Below are positions 18,022 to 27,223 of a stretch of DNA of 64,000 bases, piece by piece (position 1 is the first letter of the stretch; every line of letters starts with the position of its first letter). The stretch covers positions 62,001 through 126,000 of the forward strand of contig NZ_JYOO01000006.1 in the NCBI RefSeq assembly GCF_000956595.1, written 5' to 3'. Position numbers and translations under genes: made by a program. This DNA is from Priestia aryabhattai B8W22 (GTDB lineage Bacteria > Bacillota > Bacilli > Bacillales > Bacillaceae_H). The notes under the pieces are model-generated. The model saw only the letters and a list, made by a program, of their open reading frames with translations. It did no database searches and was not told the DNA's origin.

Positions 18022-19407
18022 TTATTTGTTAATTTGATCGTTCTCTTTATCAGGTATCATACGTTTATTTATTCCGAATGCGTAAAAACTAATGACAACG
18101 AGAGCGAGGAAAATAACTCCTACAATAAGTGAAATACGCGTTTCATCATTAAACCACATGCCTACAAGCACCATTAGTAGAAAAGCAATGGTTACATAGT
18201 TCGTTACAGGTGCAAAGGGCATTTTGAAAGGATGACTATCCATTTCAGCACCTTTAGCTTTACGGAAACGAATTTGGCTGATAAGAATAATGAACCAAGG
18301 AATCATTCCAGGAAGCACGCTAGCACTGTATACATAAACAAATACATTAGGTGGAGCGATGTAGTTTAAAATAACACCAATTACTAATCCAATCATAACA
18401 GCGAGTGTACTGTAAATTGGAACGCCGTTGCGAGAAATTTTTGTAAAGAGTTTAGGTGCTTGACCGTTTACACCAAGCGTATAAAGCATGCGTCCTGCAC
18501 TAAAAATTCCGCTATTACAGCCTGACATCGCTGCCGTAATGACTACAAAGTTAATGACACCTGCTGCTGCCGTAACACCAACTTTAGCAAATGTAGATAC
18601 GAATGGACTTCCTAAAGAATCTAACTCATTCCAAGGATATACCGTCACGATGACGAAAATAGCTCCAATATAAAAAATTAAAATACGCCAAATGATACTT
18701 TGAATCGCGCTTGTTAACGTTTTTTTAGGATCCTTTGCTTCACCAGCTGTAATCCCAATTAGCTCGACTCCTTGATAAGCTGCAATAACAAGAGATAGTG
18801 CAAAGAAAAAGCCTGACCATCCGCCTGTAAAGAAGCCGCCGTGTGCCCAAAGGTTTGATAATCCGATGGCGTCTCCACCATTTCCAAATCCAAAGAAAAT
18901 TAATCCAAGTCCTGCGATAATCATTAAAATAATCGTTACAATTTTAATCATCGCAAACCAAAATTCAAACTCTCCAAATGATTTTACTGAAATTAAGTTT
19001 GCTGCGCCTAAAATCAACATAGCTATCATACCAGGCACCCAAGCTGGTAAATGAGGGAACCAGTAATGCATATATGCTCCTACCGCTATAATTTCGGACA
19101 TCCCTACGATTACAAATTGAAACCAGTTGCTCCACGCAGCCATATAACCTGCTAATGGATGAATATATTTGTGGCCAAATGTAGCGAATGAACCTGTGCT
19201 TGGTTCCATGTAGAGCATTTCGCCCATAGCACGCATAATAAAGAAAATAAACATTCCGCAAATTGCGTAAGCAAGCAATACCGATGGACCTGTCCATTGA
19301 ATCGTGCTTGCTGATCCCATAAATAATCCAACGCCAATTGTTCCACCAAGCGCGATCATTTGAATGTGACGAGATTCTAAGCCTCTTTTTAGCTCTTTGT
19401 CTGCCAT
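18022..19407 (-). CDS. Amino acid permease, APC superfamily (AapA/CycA-like)
   Basis: This is a proton-coupled amino acid importer of the AAT family, 461 residues with 12 predicted helices. The family start [20 protein letters not shown] is at residues 6-25, GTGLF-type glycines follow, and helix 8 carries [18 protein letters not shown]. The closest named relatives are the D-serine/D-alanine/glycine and general amino acid permeases. The substrate cannot be fixed from sequence. The start has GGAGGAGGAAATGG upstream. It is monocistronic, with its own terminator. Confidence 0.88.
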   Translation of the reverse strand: MADKELKRGLESRHIQMIALGGTIGVGLFMGSASTIQWTGPSVLLAYAICGMFIFFIMRAMGEMLYMEPSTGSFATFGHKYIHPLAGYMAAWSNWFQFVIVGMSEIIAVGAYMHYWFPHLPAWVPGMIAMLILGAANLISVKSFGEFEFWFAMIKIVTIILMIIAGLGLIFFGFGNGGDAIGLSNLWAHGGFFTGGWSGFFFALSLVIAAYQGVELIGITAGEAKDPKKTLTSAIQSIIWRILIFYIGAIFVIVTVYPWNELDSLGSPFVSTFAKVGVTAAAGVINFVVITAAMSGCNSGIFSAGRMLYTLGVNGQAPKLFTKISRNGVPIYSTLAVMIGLVIGVILNYIAPPNVFVYVYSASVLPGMIPWFIILISQIRFRKAKGAEMDSHPFKMPFAPVTNYVTIAFLLMVLVGMWFNDETRISLIVGVIFLALVVISFYAFGINKRMIPDKENDQINK

Positions 19408-19871
19408 TCCATTTCCTCCTCCTAAACTTGTTATAGCTCTGTTAGGAAAGATACTTTCTGTTTCTGATGGAACAGCTGTCGTGTTTAAATCATTCCATTT
19501 TTACCTAGTACCTTTACAACTAAACTATTTTTCTATTTTTAGCTATTCGACTGTATAATTACTTATTTTATAATAATAAATTTTCCTCAGAAATACAATT
19601 GTTTTTTTCAGAAAAACACTTTAGTAAACCATTTACCTTTGTCAAATCAGTCATCTCCGTGAAATAGTTTTTTATTTCAGTATAATTAAAATTTTATGAA
19701 TATTAAAAATAAATACAGGCTCAGCTTGGATGCTGAAATACTCTCTTTCTCAAGGATAACGAAATGAAACCACTACTTAATCGAATAAATTCCTTTCTTC
19801 TCCTTTTACGTTTTCACTTTCTCTTCTTAGGGAAAGTATCCATAGAAAATAGAGATGAGGAGGGATTTTTC
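19408..19871. other. Divergent AT-rich intergenic region
   Basis: This region separates the amino acid permease (minus) from the ZIP transporter (plus). It is AT-rich, and I saw no riboswitch-like structure or operator. An in-frame ATG at 19764 would extend the ZIP protein by 36 residues, but it lacks a good ribosome site. Confidence 0.45.
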
Positions 19872-20603
19872 ATGTGGCAAGCTGCGATGTGGGGCGGAAT
19901 TTCAGGATCAGCTGTCCTTCTTGGTGCTTTGGCAGCAGTTTTTTTGCCTATTGGCAAAAAGATAATTGGTTATATTATGGCTTTTGGGACAGGTGTATTG
20001 ATTGGAGCATCTACCTATGAGCTGCTTGGAGAATCGGTTCATACCGGAGGGTTAAAAGCTACTTCTCTTGGGTTCCTTGCGGGAGCTCTCGTTTTTACTT
20101 TTTTAGACTATCTAATTTCACGTCAAGGAGCGAATAAAAGAAAGAGGTCTACAAAACAAATGGCCGCGAATAGTTCTGGAATTGCTATATTTATAGGAAC
20201 CGTAATGGATGCAATCCCAGAGTCCATTATGATTGGAGCTAGCTTAATTGAAAATGCAACCGTTAGCTGGCTTCTTGTTATCGCTATTTTTATAAGTAAT
20301 ATTCCTGAAGGACTGTCCAGTACGACCGGTCTAGTAAAAAGCGGATTCTCTAAAAAGAAAATTTTTTTACTATGGGCAGCTGTTTTGTTCATTTCAGCTT
20401 TTAGCTCATGGACAGGCTTTGTTTTTTTAGATCATGCATCTGAGACACTTATGGCTGCTATTGCTGCTTTTGCCGGCGGCGGCATTATTGCTATGGTAGG
20501 TTCTACAATGATGCCAGAGGCCTATGAAGAAGGAGGATCTATTACAGGATTGATTGCTGCACTTGGATTACTTGCTTCACTGATACTGGATCATTTTTCT
20601 TAA
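19872..20603 (+). CDS. ZIP-family divalent metal transporter
   Basis: This membrane transporter for zinc or related cations has 243 residues and about eight helices. The two metal-site helices are visible as GTVMDAIPESIMIG and SNIPEGLSSTTG, typical of bacterial ZIP proteins of the ZupT type. A basic linker (NKRKRSTKQ) lies between helices 3 and 4. ATG 19872 follows GAGGAGGGA. A longer form from 19764 is less likely. No zinc-uptake-regulator (Zur) box was seen. Confidence 0.85.
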   Translation: MWQAAMWGGISGSAVLLGALAAVFLPIGKKIIGYIMAFGTGVLIGASTYELLGESVHTGGLKATSLGFLAGALVFTFLDYLISRQGANKRKRSTKQMAANSSGIAIFIGTVMDAIPESIMIGASLIENATVSWLLVIAIFISNIPEGLSSTTGLVKSGFSKKKIFLLWAAVLFISAFSSWTGFVFLDHASETLMAAIAAFAGGGIIAMVGSTMMPEAYEEGGSITGLIAALGLLASLILDHFS

Positions 20604-20629
20604 TCGTCTTCATACTACTTCTATCGTTT

Positions 20630-20661
20630 CCAAGTAGAAAAGAGAAAGCCTTCTACTTGGA
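20630..20661 (+). terminator. Hairpin after the ZIP gene
   Basis: CCAAGTAGAA pairs with TTCTACTTGG. The T-run is weak, so termination is probable but not certain. Confidence 0.55.
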
Positions 20662-20699
20662 GACATTTATTTCAATCACATTATTATGAATGTGTCTTC

Positions 20700-20924
20700 T
20701 TAGTAAGTAAAATCGTAGTTTTCTTTTATTTCCCGAGTAAAAGCTTTCCAATCCGTAGCTTCAAATTCTGCGTTGCGTGCTTTTAACTCTTTTTCCATTC
20801 CTTGAATCTCTTGAACAGCTTCTATAGTTCTTTCACTTCCTGGCCCTACTCTCCAAATTAATTCTTTGTATTCTTGTATTTTCCGTCGCAGCGAAGCGTT
20901 ATCCATTTCTACATATTTTGACAT
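20700..20924 (-). CDS. Small charged hypothetical protein
   Basis: This is a 74-residue soluble protein starting MSKYVEMDNASLRRKIQEYK, with heptad-like charged helices and no membrane segment. ATG 20924 has AAGGAG nine bases upstream; an in-frame ATG at 20972 is less well placed. The family was not recognised. It is monocistronic and next to a sigma-B-type stress gene. Confidence 0.65.
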   Translation of the reverse strand: MSKYVEMDNASLRRKIQEYKELIWRVGPGSERTIEAVQEIQGMEKELKARNAEFEATDWKAFTREIKENYDFTY

Positions 20925-21081
20925 GTTTCTAAGCTCCTTTTTCTTATTTCTATTAACCATATCATATTTCATATAATTTTTTTTAAGATTATTTTCAACT
21001 TAATAAATACTGCTATACAGCGCTTTGCGATCTGCTAGTTTTGAGAAAAATCTAATTTTTAGAAAAAATAAAAAATAACCA

Positions 21082-21106
21082 GTTTAATCCTTTTTTGACC
21101 GGGAAG
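21082..21106 (+). promoter_or_regulatory. Sigma-B promoter of the KGG-repeat stress gene
   Basis: GTTTAA (21082-21087) and GGGAAG (21101-21106) are separated by 13 bp, matching the sigma-B consensus GTTTAA and GGGWAW. It lies 39 bp before the ATG. Confidence 0.8.
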
Positions 21107-21144
21107 ACAGACTATGAATTCAAATTTATTAGGAGGGATGCAAG

Positions 21145-21354
21145 ATGGCAACTAATAAAAAGAATGAAAAAATGAGTCGTGAAGAAGCAGGAAGAAAAGG
21201 TGGAAAAGCTACTTCCAAAAATCATGACAAAGAGTTTTATCAAGAAATTGGTGAAAAAGGCGGAGAAGCTACTTCCAAAAATCAAGGTAAAGAATTTTAC
21301 GAGGAAATTGGAAAAAAAGGCGGCAGATCCAGCAGCAGCCAGCGTAATAATTAA
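21145..21354 (+). CDS. KGG-repeat general stress protein (GsiB-like)
   Basis: This is a very hydrophilic 69-residue protein with three KGG repeats (AGRKGGKATSKNHDKEF, then two near copies, the last ending GKKGGRSSSS). The repeat is the stress-induced bacterial motif found in GsiB, a glucose-starvation and water-stress protein resembling plant LEA proteins. The start has AGGAGGGATGCAAG. The sigma-B promoter upstream predicts induction by general stress. It is shorter than B. subtilis GsiB, which has more repeats. Confidence 0.88.
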   Translation: MATNKKNEKMSREEAGRKGGKATSKNHDKEFYQEIGEKGGEATSKNQGKEFYEEIGKKGGRSSSSQRNN

Positions 21355-21381
21355 CTAGTATTTGAAGTATATAAACAACTC

Positions 21382-21430
21382 GAAGAAGAAAAGTTCCTTA
21401 TAGTACAAGCCACTGGAACTTTTCTTCTTC
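21382..21430. terminator. Bidirectional terminator between convergent genes
   Basis: GAAGAAGAAAAGTTCC pairs with GGAACTTTTCTTCTTC around a 17-base centre. It serves the KGG gene and the metallopeptidase gene, whose stop it touches. Confidence 0.8.
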
Positions 21431-21846
21431 TAACTAATCTTTTCCATCTCTTTATGATAATGGGCTAACGATTCATCTTTTATGGATGAGAATAGCTCTG
21501 AATCAATAAAAGGAATCAATTTCTCTCCTATCTCCCAAGCATTACATTCAATTTGATACAGAAGCCATATATCTTCTGTTTCATCAAACTTTTTACTCAA
21601 AGACAAAAGGTCTTCATCTAGCGCATGGCCTAATTCATGAGCTAAAATAATCCATTGATAAGATTCTAAACACTCATTTGAACCAAACAAGTGCCGACAC
21701 TGTATTTTAATATCTTTTTCATATAAAAAAATAGAATGCGTGCTAGGAACGTACTTTCCGCCTACACACCGCGTTCCAGGAAACTCATCTTCAATAACTA
21801 GCTTTATTGTTGGATCTACTCCATGAACAAAATCATGTAAATTCAT
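21430..21846 (-). CDS. Putative zinc metallopeptidase, ImmA/IrrE-like
   Basis: This 138-residue soluble protein has the zincin motif HELGHALDED near residue 80 inside a WIILAHELGHAL helix, and an acidic helix with ECNAWE that could give the third ligand. The size and motif fit ImmA/IrrE-type peptidases, which cleave repressors. The target is unknown and no partner repressor is adjacent. ATG 21846 has GGGGG five bases before it. The predicted -10 TATAAT at 21911-21916 would make longer starts impossible. The promoter carries a strong palindrome. Confidence 0.65.
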   Translation of the reverse strand: MNLHDFVHGVDPTIKLVIEDEFPGTRCVGGKYVPSTHSIFLYEKDIKIQCRHLFGSNECLESYQWIILAHELGHALDEDLLSLSKKFDETEDIWLLYQIECNAWEIGEKLIPFIDSELFSSIKDESLAHYHKEMEKIS

Positions 21847-21910
21847 AAAATCCCCCACTTCTTTTCTCCAAACTTTAATTTTTTCCCCAAAATAAATGTA
21901 CAGGTTTACC

Positions 21911-21945
21911 ATTATACATACGTTTATCTAAAATAACGTATGTAT
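21911..21945 (-). promoter_or_regulatory. Palindromic operator over the promoter of the metallopeptidase gene
   Basis: ATACATACGTT and AACGTATGTAT form perfect 11-bp arms separated by 10 bp (21914-21945). A minus-strand TATAAT (21911-21916) overlaps one arm. This looks like a dimeric repressor site. A terminator role on the plus strand (followed by T8) is possible. Confidence 0.6.
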
Positions 21946-21978
21946 GGTTTTTTTTCAATATGTACAGGGCTATATATC

Positions 21979-22006
21979 AAAAAAGCAAGCATAGCCGCTT
22001 GCTTTT
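21979..22006. terminator. Terminator-like hairpin
   Basis: AAAAAAGCAAGC pairs with GCTTGCTTTTT around ATAGCC. It lies downstream of the small minus-strand gene ending at 22077 and is probably its terminator. Confidence 0.75.
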
Positions 22007-22076
22007 TATGTAGTAAAGCGGTGCTTCAACTTTTAAATTGCCCACTTATCCTTACAGTTTTATATGTAAAATTTTA

Positions 22077-22223
22077 TTAACGATATCGACTCGAATATTC
22101 GAGAATACTGCGCAGCATTTGACGTGTACTTTTTGATTCGTTCGCCCGTTCTTTATATTCAAGAGGACGACTAGGCGTTGACTTATTTTCTTCTTTATAC
22201 TGAGAATTTTTGTGTTCTGACAC
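22077..22223 (-). CDS. Very small basic hydrophilic protein, unknown
   Basis: This 48-residue frame starts at GTG 22223 (SEHKNSQYKEENKSTPSRPL) and ends in RSILEYSSRYR. GGGAAGTGA lies five bases upstream of the start, close to the anti-Shine-Dalgarno complement. Composition is basic and polar, with no membrane segment. I do not recognise it. It is one of four tiny genes clustered around the RNase J gene. Confidence 0.5.
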   Translation of the reverse strand: MSEHKNSQYKEENKSTPSRPLEYKERANESKSTRQMLRSILEYSSRYR

Positions 22224-22253
22224 GTTTTTCACTTCCCTATCTCTATTTTATTC

Positions 22254-22278
22254 AGAGCAGCTCAAAGCTGCTCTTTTG
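22254..22278 (+). other. Hairpin between two tiny genes
   Basis: AGAGCAGC pairs with GCTGCTCT. The T-run is on the plus strand only, so it is not a clear terminator for the minus-strand gene before it. Confidence 0.45.
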
Positions 22279-22290
22279 TCTGTCATTCTT

Positions 22291-22431
22291 TTACTTATTA
22301 TGACGACTTACTTTTGCTTTTTGAAGCTCATCTGTATGAATATCGTTTGATAAAATACTTTTATTCACATTATCGACAGCTGCTGCACTGCTGCTGACTC
22401 CTTGGTTTTTGCTTTTATTTTGTTTACTCAT
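22291..22431 (-). CDS. Very small hydrophilic protein, possibly spore-associated
   Basis: This 46-residue frame starts at ATG 22431 (MSKQNKSKNQGVSSSAAAVD), with a strong GGAGGTGG site eight bases before it. It is rich in Ser, Asn and Lys. The SKNQG segment resembles minor small acid-soluble spore proteins, but I cannot assign it to a named Ssp. The coding case rests mainly on the ribosome site. Confidence 0.6.
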   Translation of the reverse strand: MSKQNKSKNQGVSSSAAAVDNVNKSILSNDIHTDELQKAKVSRHNK

Positions 22432-22648
22432 TCCATCCACCTCCATGTGTAACGTCTATATTTTATGGAGTTATAAAAAGAAAATAAGAGGTAGTATTAG
22501 GAAAATGACCTTCTTTTCTTTTTACTTGCATCCTCATATCCAATAAAAAACAAAATATCCATATTTAACAGAATGCACCAGAAATAAATGTTCATACTAA
22601 GAGTAGAAATTCTGTATATCCATTTTGAAAATATAGGAGGAAACAAGC

Positions 22649-24322
22649 GTGAGTACAAATAGAAACACACTATCCATTTTTGCTTTAGGCGGCATTAATG
22701 AAATAGGAAAAAATATGTATGCCGTTCAATATGATGATGACATCATTGTAATTGACTGCGGCTCTAAATTTCCTGACGAAAGTTTATTAGGAATTGATTT
22801 GATTATACCTGACATTACATACTTACAAGAGAATCGAGAAAAAGTTCGAGCACTGGTTGTTACGCATGGTCATGAAGATCATATCGGAGGTATTCCTTAT
22901 CTTCTAAAACAGTTAAGCCTCCCCATTTATGCAACAAGCCTTACACTCGGATTAATCGACATTAAACTGCAGGAACATCAATTATCTGCTGAGACGGAGC
23001 TTATTGAAATCAACGAAGAATCAGAAATTACATTAGGCAATATTCCGCTTTCTTTTTTTAAAACGAATCACAGCATTCCAGATTGTCTTGGCATTGTCTT
23101 TCATACGCCTGAAGGAGCTGTTGTGCATACCGGGGATTTTAAGTTTGATTTAACTCCTGTTAACGACCAATATCCAGATCTTCATAAAATGGCAAAAATA
23201 GGAAGTGAAGGTGTACTGGCTTTAATATCAGAAAGCACAAATGCTGAGCGCCCTGGATTTACGCCTTCAGAAAAGCTAGTTGGTAAACATGTAGAAGAAG
23301 CTTTTCGTAAAGCAAAGCGAAAAGTGATTATTTCTACTTTCGCCTCGAATGTTAACCGCGTACAGCAAATTGTAGATGCAGCGATTAAAACGAACAGAAA
23401 ACTTGCGCTGCTAGGAAGAAGCATGGTTAACGTTGTATCAGTTGCGTTAGAGAAAGGGTATTTAACCATTCCTGAAGGGATGCTAATTGAACCTTATGAA
23501 GTACATTCACTTGCGCCTGAACAAGTCGCTATTCTCTGTACTGGAAGCCAAGGCGAGCCGCTGGCCGCTCTATCTAGATTAGCCAGCGGAAATCACCGAC
23601 AAGTAGAGATTCTTCCTGAAGACACGGTCATTTTATCAGCAGGGCCTATTCCTGGTAATGAACGTAATATCTCTCGTATTGTCGACAGTCTTTTCACACT
23701 CGGAGCTCATGTGATTTACGGGTCAGGAAGCGCAACAGGTATGCACGTATCAGGACATGGCTATCAAGAAGAGCTAAAATTAATGGCTACATTGATGAAG
23801 CCAAAGTATTTTATCCCGATTCACGGCGAGTTTCGAATGCTTCATCACCACAGCTTATTAGCAGAATCCGTCGGGGTGGAAAAAGAGAACATTTTCATTA
23901 TAAATAACGGTGATATTGTTGATATCAAGGGCGGAGCAGCTGTTCAAACAAGAAAAATCCCTGCAGGTAATGTATATGTAGATGGGTTTGGCATTGGAGA
24001 TGTTGGCAACGCGATTTTACGTGACCGCAAACAGCTTTCAGAAGATGGTATGCTGGTTATTGTTATTACTCTGAATAAAGCGGAAGGGAAAATTGTGTCT
24101 GGTCCAGATACCATTTCACGAGGCTTTGTTTATACCAGAGATTCAGAGCAGTTATTAAAAGATGTTAACCGACAAGTGACTAAAATTGTAAATCAATTAC
24201 AAAAATCTCATGTTCACCAATGGAGCATTATGAAAAAAGAAATCAAGACAACACTTGGCCAATTTTTATATAACCAAACCAAAAGAAGACCTATGATCCT
24301 TCCTGTCATTATTGAAGTTTGA
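22649..24322 (+). CDS. RNase J family ribonuclease (additional J1-like paralogue)
   Basis: This is a metallo-beta-lactamase/beta-CASP ribonuclease of 557 residues that would cut and degrade RNA from the 5' end. Metal motifs are THGHEDHIGG near residue 72, HTGDFKFD near 155, and the beta-CASP segments SGHGYQEE and PIHGEFRM. The C-terminal end TKRRPMILPVIIEV is almost that of B. subtilis J1. All catalytic residues look intact. The GTG start has TAGGAGG. The neighbours are not those of rnjA (no rpoY gene upstream) or rnjB, so I infer an extra copy. Confidence 0.9.
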   Translation: MSTNRNTLSIFALGGINEIGKNMYAVQYDDDIIVIDCGSKFPDESLLGIDLIIPDITYLQENREKVRALVVTHGHEDHIGGIPYLLKQLSLPIYATSLTLGLIDIKLQEHQLSAETELIEINEESEITLGNIPLSFFKTNHSIPDCLGIVFHTPEGAVVHTGDFKFDLTPVNDQYPDLHKMAKIGSEGVLALISESTNAERPGFTPSEKLVGKHVEEAFRKAKRKVIISTFASNVNRVQQIVDAAIKTNRKLALLGRSMVNVVSVALEKGYLTIPEGMLIEPYEVHSLAPEQVAILCTGSQGEPLAALSRLASGNHRQVEILPEDTVILSAGPIPGNERNISRIVDSLFTLGAHVIYGSGSATGMHVSGHGYQEELKLMATLMKPKYFIPIHGEFRMLHHHSLLAESVGVEKENIFIINNGDIVDIKGGAAVQTRKIPAGNVYVDGFGIGDVGNAILRDRKQLSEDGMLVIVITLNKAEGKIVSGPDTISRGFVYTRDSEQLLKDVNRQVTKIVNQLQKSHVHQWSIMKKEIKTTLGQFLYNQTKRRPMILPVIIEV

Positions 24323-24332
24323 TTACTCCACT

Positions 24333-24366
24333 AAAAAACTGCCTTAGTCCCCACTAAGGCAGTTTT
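24333..24366 (+). terminator. Terminator of the RNase J gene
   Basis: AAAACTGCCTTAGT pairs with ACTAAGGCAGTTTT, 11 bp past the stop. Confidence 0.88.
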
Positions 24367-24546
24367 ACTTTATAAATCCGAAGCTTAACCCAAAGTGAGA
24401 AGTTGCCCTTTATAGTTTATGAATAGGCACTCCCTTTATATGTATGGTTAAAAGTGTTAGGTGTATTTCTTCTTTTTTATCCCATTCTATAAGAGAGATA
24501 TTTCACCGTAAATATCTTGTGAAAGTATCCTATCCTTGAGGTGATT

Positions 24547-24702
24547 ATGATGAATGATAAAAATCAGGTAGATCAGCATTCAGAACTATTCCGCCACAAC
24601 TGGACGAGACCGAAGCGTTCAAAGTCCCAAGTAAATGGACATACAGAGATGTCTCAAACGAACATCATCTTGCGAAGTAATGCAAAAGCTCATCGTTGGT
24701 AA
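24547..24702 (+). CDS. Very small basic protein, unknown
   Basis: This 51-residue frame starts MMNDKNQVDQHSELFRHNW, contains TRPKRSKSQVNG and ends RSNAKAHRW. GAGGTGATT immediately precedes the ATG and a strong terminator follows, so it is probably a real gene. It is basic and polar. The family was not recognised. Confidence 0.55.
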   Translation: MMNDKNQVDQHSELFRHNWTRPKRSKSQVNGHTEMSQTNIILRSNAKAHRW

Positions 24703-24719
24703 GGATGATACACTTCAAC

Positions 24720-24748
24720 AAAAAAAGACGCGAACGCGTCTTTTTTTG
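24720..24748. terminator. Bidirectional terminator between two convergent tiny genes
   Basis: AAAAAAAGACGCG pairs with CGCGTCTTTTTTT. It separates the frames ending at 24702 (plus) and 24749 (minus). Confidence 0.9.
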
Positions 24749-24889
24749 TTATTGGCCGTCTGCTCCGCTTTGAGTTATCTTGCGAATATGACCATCTTCA
24801 TAATTATTTTCTCGTAGCGCTTTCGCTTTGTCATCTACTACTTGTTTTTGATCTACTTGTGAAGAAGGAGTCTGCTTGTTTTTTGGCAT
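24749..24889 (-). CDS. Very small hydrophilic protein, unknown
   Basis: This 46-residue protein starts MPKNKQTPSSQVDQKQVVDD and ends ITQSGADGQ. AAAGGTGG lies eight bases before ATG 24889; an ATG two codons upstream is too close to that site. It is hydrophilic, with no membrane segment. It resembles the other tiny proteins here in composition only. Confidence 0.6.
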   Translation of the reverse strand: MPKNKQTPSSQVDQKQVVDDKAKALRENNYEDGHIRKITQSGADGQ

Positions 24890-24959
24890 GTTCATAACCA
24901 CCTTTTGTTTTTGTAATTGTACAACGTGCATAGTGTCCCTCATAAAGATTAAATATATG

Positions 24960-26303
24960 TTAGCTAGCGGCTTCTTCTTCTTTCCACTTATGGCGCAGTT
25001 TTAAAATAACAAGGCTTATAACAATTAAAAAGCCTAAGCTTGCAAAGAAACCTGGCCTGCTTGCAGATTCTAACAGCGTACCGCTTACTGCTAGCAGGAT
25101 TAATAAGAGACCAACAGCTTGCTTTACCTTATCCCAAACGGTTTGTTTGATTAAGCGATGAAAAGAAATTAAAATAAAGAACCAATTATAAATTAGCATC
25201 AGTCCAGCTGCTGTTGTAATGTACTCATAAATTTTCCCGGGCAATAGCAAGGAAAGAACAATAGAAACAATTAATCCTGCTGTTGTTAAAAGTAAAGCCG
25301 GTAAAGGAAACTGGAGCTTTTTCTGTTTTTGTTTTGAAAACAATGCAGGAGCATCCCCATCTTCTGAAAGAGTGACAATCATTGTTGTTACGGAAAAAAA
25401 AGACGCTGACATTGTTGAGAAACCCGCAATAATCATTGCTCCATTAAAAACATGAGGGAAAAATGGAAGATGATATGTTTCTAAAGCCGTTATAAATGGA
25501 CTTTGATTTCCATGAAAATCATGAAATGGCACAATTAAAATAGCTAAACTCAGTGAAACAATATAAATAATTCCAAGGAGAATAAGCATACTTCTTCCCG
25601 CTTTCGGTGCGTCTTCTTTTTTTTCTAAACGAACCGTCATGATCCCCATAACTTCGATGCCGCCGAAAGCATAAAAAGCATAAAGCAAAGCGCCCCATAA
25701 ACCTAAAAACCCGTGCGGAAATACTTCACTTATCGTTCGCGGCACTCCTTGTTTGGCACCTTCGTCAAGAAATCCAAATAAAGCCAGACTAGCTAATACA
25801 ATAAACATTAAAATAGCAGCCACTTTTGTGACAGCAAATACATTTTCCATTCGTTCAAAGCCTTTTGTTCCGATTAATACAACAGCAATGCCTAAAACAG
25901 CATAAATAGAGGCAAAGACCCACAGTGGAATATCTTCAAACCAAAAACGTGTAAAAAGAGATAAAGCCGTGAGCTGACTCCCCATGATCAGCATCTCTGA
26001 ACTCCAGTACACCCATCCGCTGCTAAAACCTGCCCATCTTCCATAAGCCTTTTTAGCATAGGAGCGAAACGAACCTTTTTGAGGATCTTGAGCACTCATT
26101 TTAGCAAGAGCATCAAATACAATAAATGTACATACTGCTGCTAGTAAAAAAGCAATTAATACAGAGGGACCCGTGGCTTTTATTGCAATACTTGATCCTA
26201 AAAAATAGCCTGTACCGATTATGCACCCTACTCCGATTAAAGACAGTTGCCACCATTTTAATTTCCCTTCAACTTGACTTCCGCAGCCTATTTTCTTTTT
26301 CAT
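24960..26303 (-). CDS. Amino acid permease, APC superfamily
   Basis: This is a 12-helix amino acid/proton symporter of 447 residues. It opens with a cysteine-containing basic N-terminus and LKWWQLSLIGVGCIIGTGYFLGSS, the APC helix-1 glycine motif. Helix 6 has YAFGGIEVMG. ATG 26303 has AAGGAG eight bases upstream; in-frame codons further upstream lack this. The substrate is unknown. It is followed by a tiny gene on the same strand only after the terminator region. Confidence 0.85.
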   Translation of the reverse strand: MKKKIGCGSQVEGKLKWWQLSLIGVGCIIGTGYFLGSSIAIKATGPSVLIAFLLAAVCTFIVFDALAKMSAQDPQKGSFRSYAKKAYGRWAGFSSGWVYWSSEMLIMGSQLTALSLFTRFWFEDIPLWVFASIYAVLGIAVVLIGTKGFERMENVFAVTKVAAILMFIVLASLALFGFLDEGAKQGVPRTISEVFPHGFLGLWGALLYAFYAFGGIEVMGIMTVRLEKKEDAPKAGRSMLILLGIIYIVSLSLAILIVPFHDFHGNQSPFITALETYHLPFFPHVFNGAMIIAGFSTMSASFFSVTTMIVTLSEDGDAPALFSKQKQKKLQFPLPALLLTTAGLIVSIVLSLLLPGKIYEYITTAAGLMLIYNWFFILISFHRLIKQTVWDKVKQAVGLLLILLAVSGTLLESASRPGFFASLGFLIVISLVILKLRHKWKEEEAAS

Positions 26304-26430
26304 ACTATCACTCCTTATACCTTGATGTAGTGTGTGATAGTTTGAAAAATTTATGCGCAAAAAGAGACAGCTTTCTACTATTTTTCAGCAGATAGAAAAC
26401 GCTTTAAATTCAGTTCTGCTTTCTCCTCTT

Positions 26431-27057
26431 TTAAATAATGAATTGCTGTACAGCTTGCCAGCCGAAATATATACCAAATCCTATTAGAGAAAGGCCGGAT
26501 ATAACGGAGACTGCAGTCAAAAACGTCGCCGCTAAATACCTTCGAAAAGTGCTTGCTAAAGCTGCCATAGCAATATCCCAGCATAAAATCCCTGTAAAAA
26601 TAGCACAGCTGTATAAAATAAGCTGTTCTGTTTCGTATGTATTAGCTGTTTTGGCTAAAACAGAGCCATAAATACCAAGCCAAAAAAGAATAGTAAGCGG
26701 ATTTGTTAATGAAATGAAAAAACCTGAAAAAAAACACTTTACTACCGAATCTCCTTTTGCGTTCCGATGCTGTGTAATTTTCCCTGCGCTCATTAATCCT
26801 TCAATACCGGTATAAATTAATACGAAGCATCCAAACGAAAAAAGAAATGTTTTCATAAAATCGCTGCTTAAAAAATGAACGGACCCAAAATAAACTACAA
26901 GCATATAAAGAGCGTCAACTGATGTTGCTCCTATCCCTAAGAACCAAGCATGTAAAAAACCATTTTTAATTCCTTTGTCAAGCTGAGCGGCGTTGATAGG
27001 GCCGATTGGTGCGGCTAACGATAGCCCTAACAACATATAGCTGAAAAAAGCTCCCAC
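26431..27057 (-). CDS. LysE/RhtB family amino acid exporter
   Basis: This 208-residue membrane protein has six helices. The family start is GLSLAAPIGPINAAQLDKGI, followed by GATSVDALYM and FFISLTNPLTILFWLG. Members export lysine, threonine, homoserine or other metabolites. The GTG at 27057 is the start, with GGGAGGG seven bases upstream; an ATG nearby is out of frame. It sits next to an amino-acid importer, but the two are not overlapping or clearly cotranscribed. Confidence 0.88.
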   Translation of the reverse strand: MGAFFSYMLLGLSLAAPIGPINAAQLDKGIKNGFLHAWFLGIGATSVDALYMLVVYFGSVHFLSSDFMKTFLFSFGCFVLIYTGIEGLMSAGKITQHRNAKGDSVVKCFFSGFFISLTNPLTILFWLGIYGSVLAKTANTYETEQLILYSCAIFTGILCWDIAMAALASTFRRYLAATFLTAVSVISGLSLIGFGIYFGWQAVQQFII

Positions 27058-27223
27058 ATGTATCCCTCCCTGCTTCTGAGGTTTTATAAATTGAACTATG
27101 ATAAATGTATGCAGCCTACTTAGCTTGTACTACGTAATTTTTATTTTATTTCTAAATCCTTTTGTATAGCTGCGAAAAACCAGCGCATGTTAACTGTAAA
27201 TACTATACAGAAGGATGAGAGGC

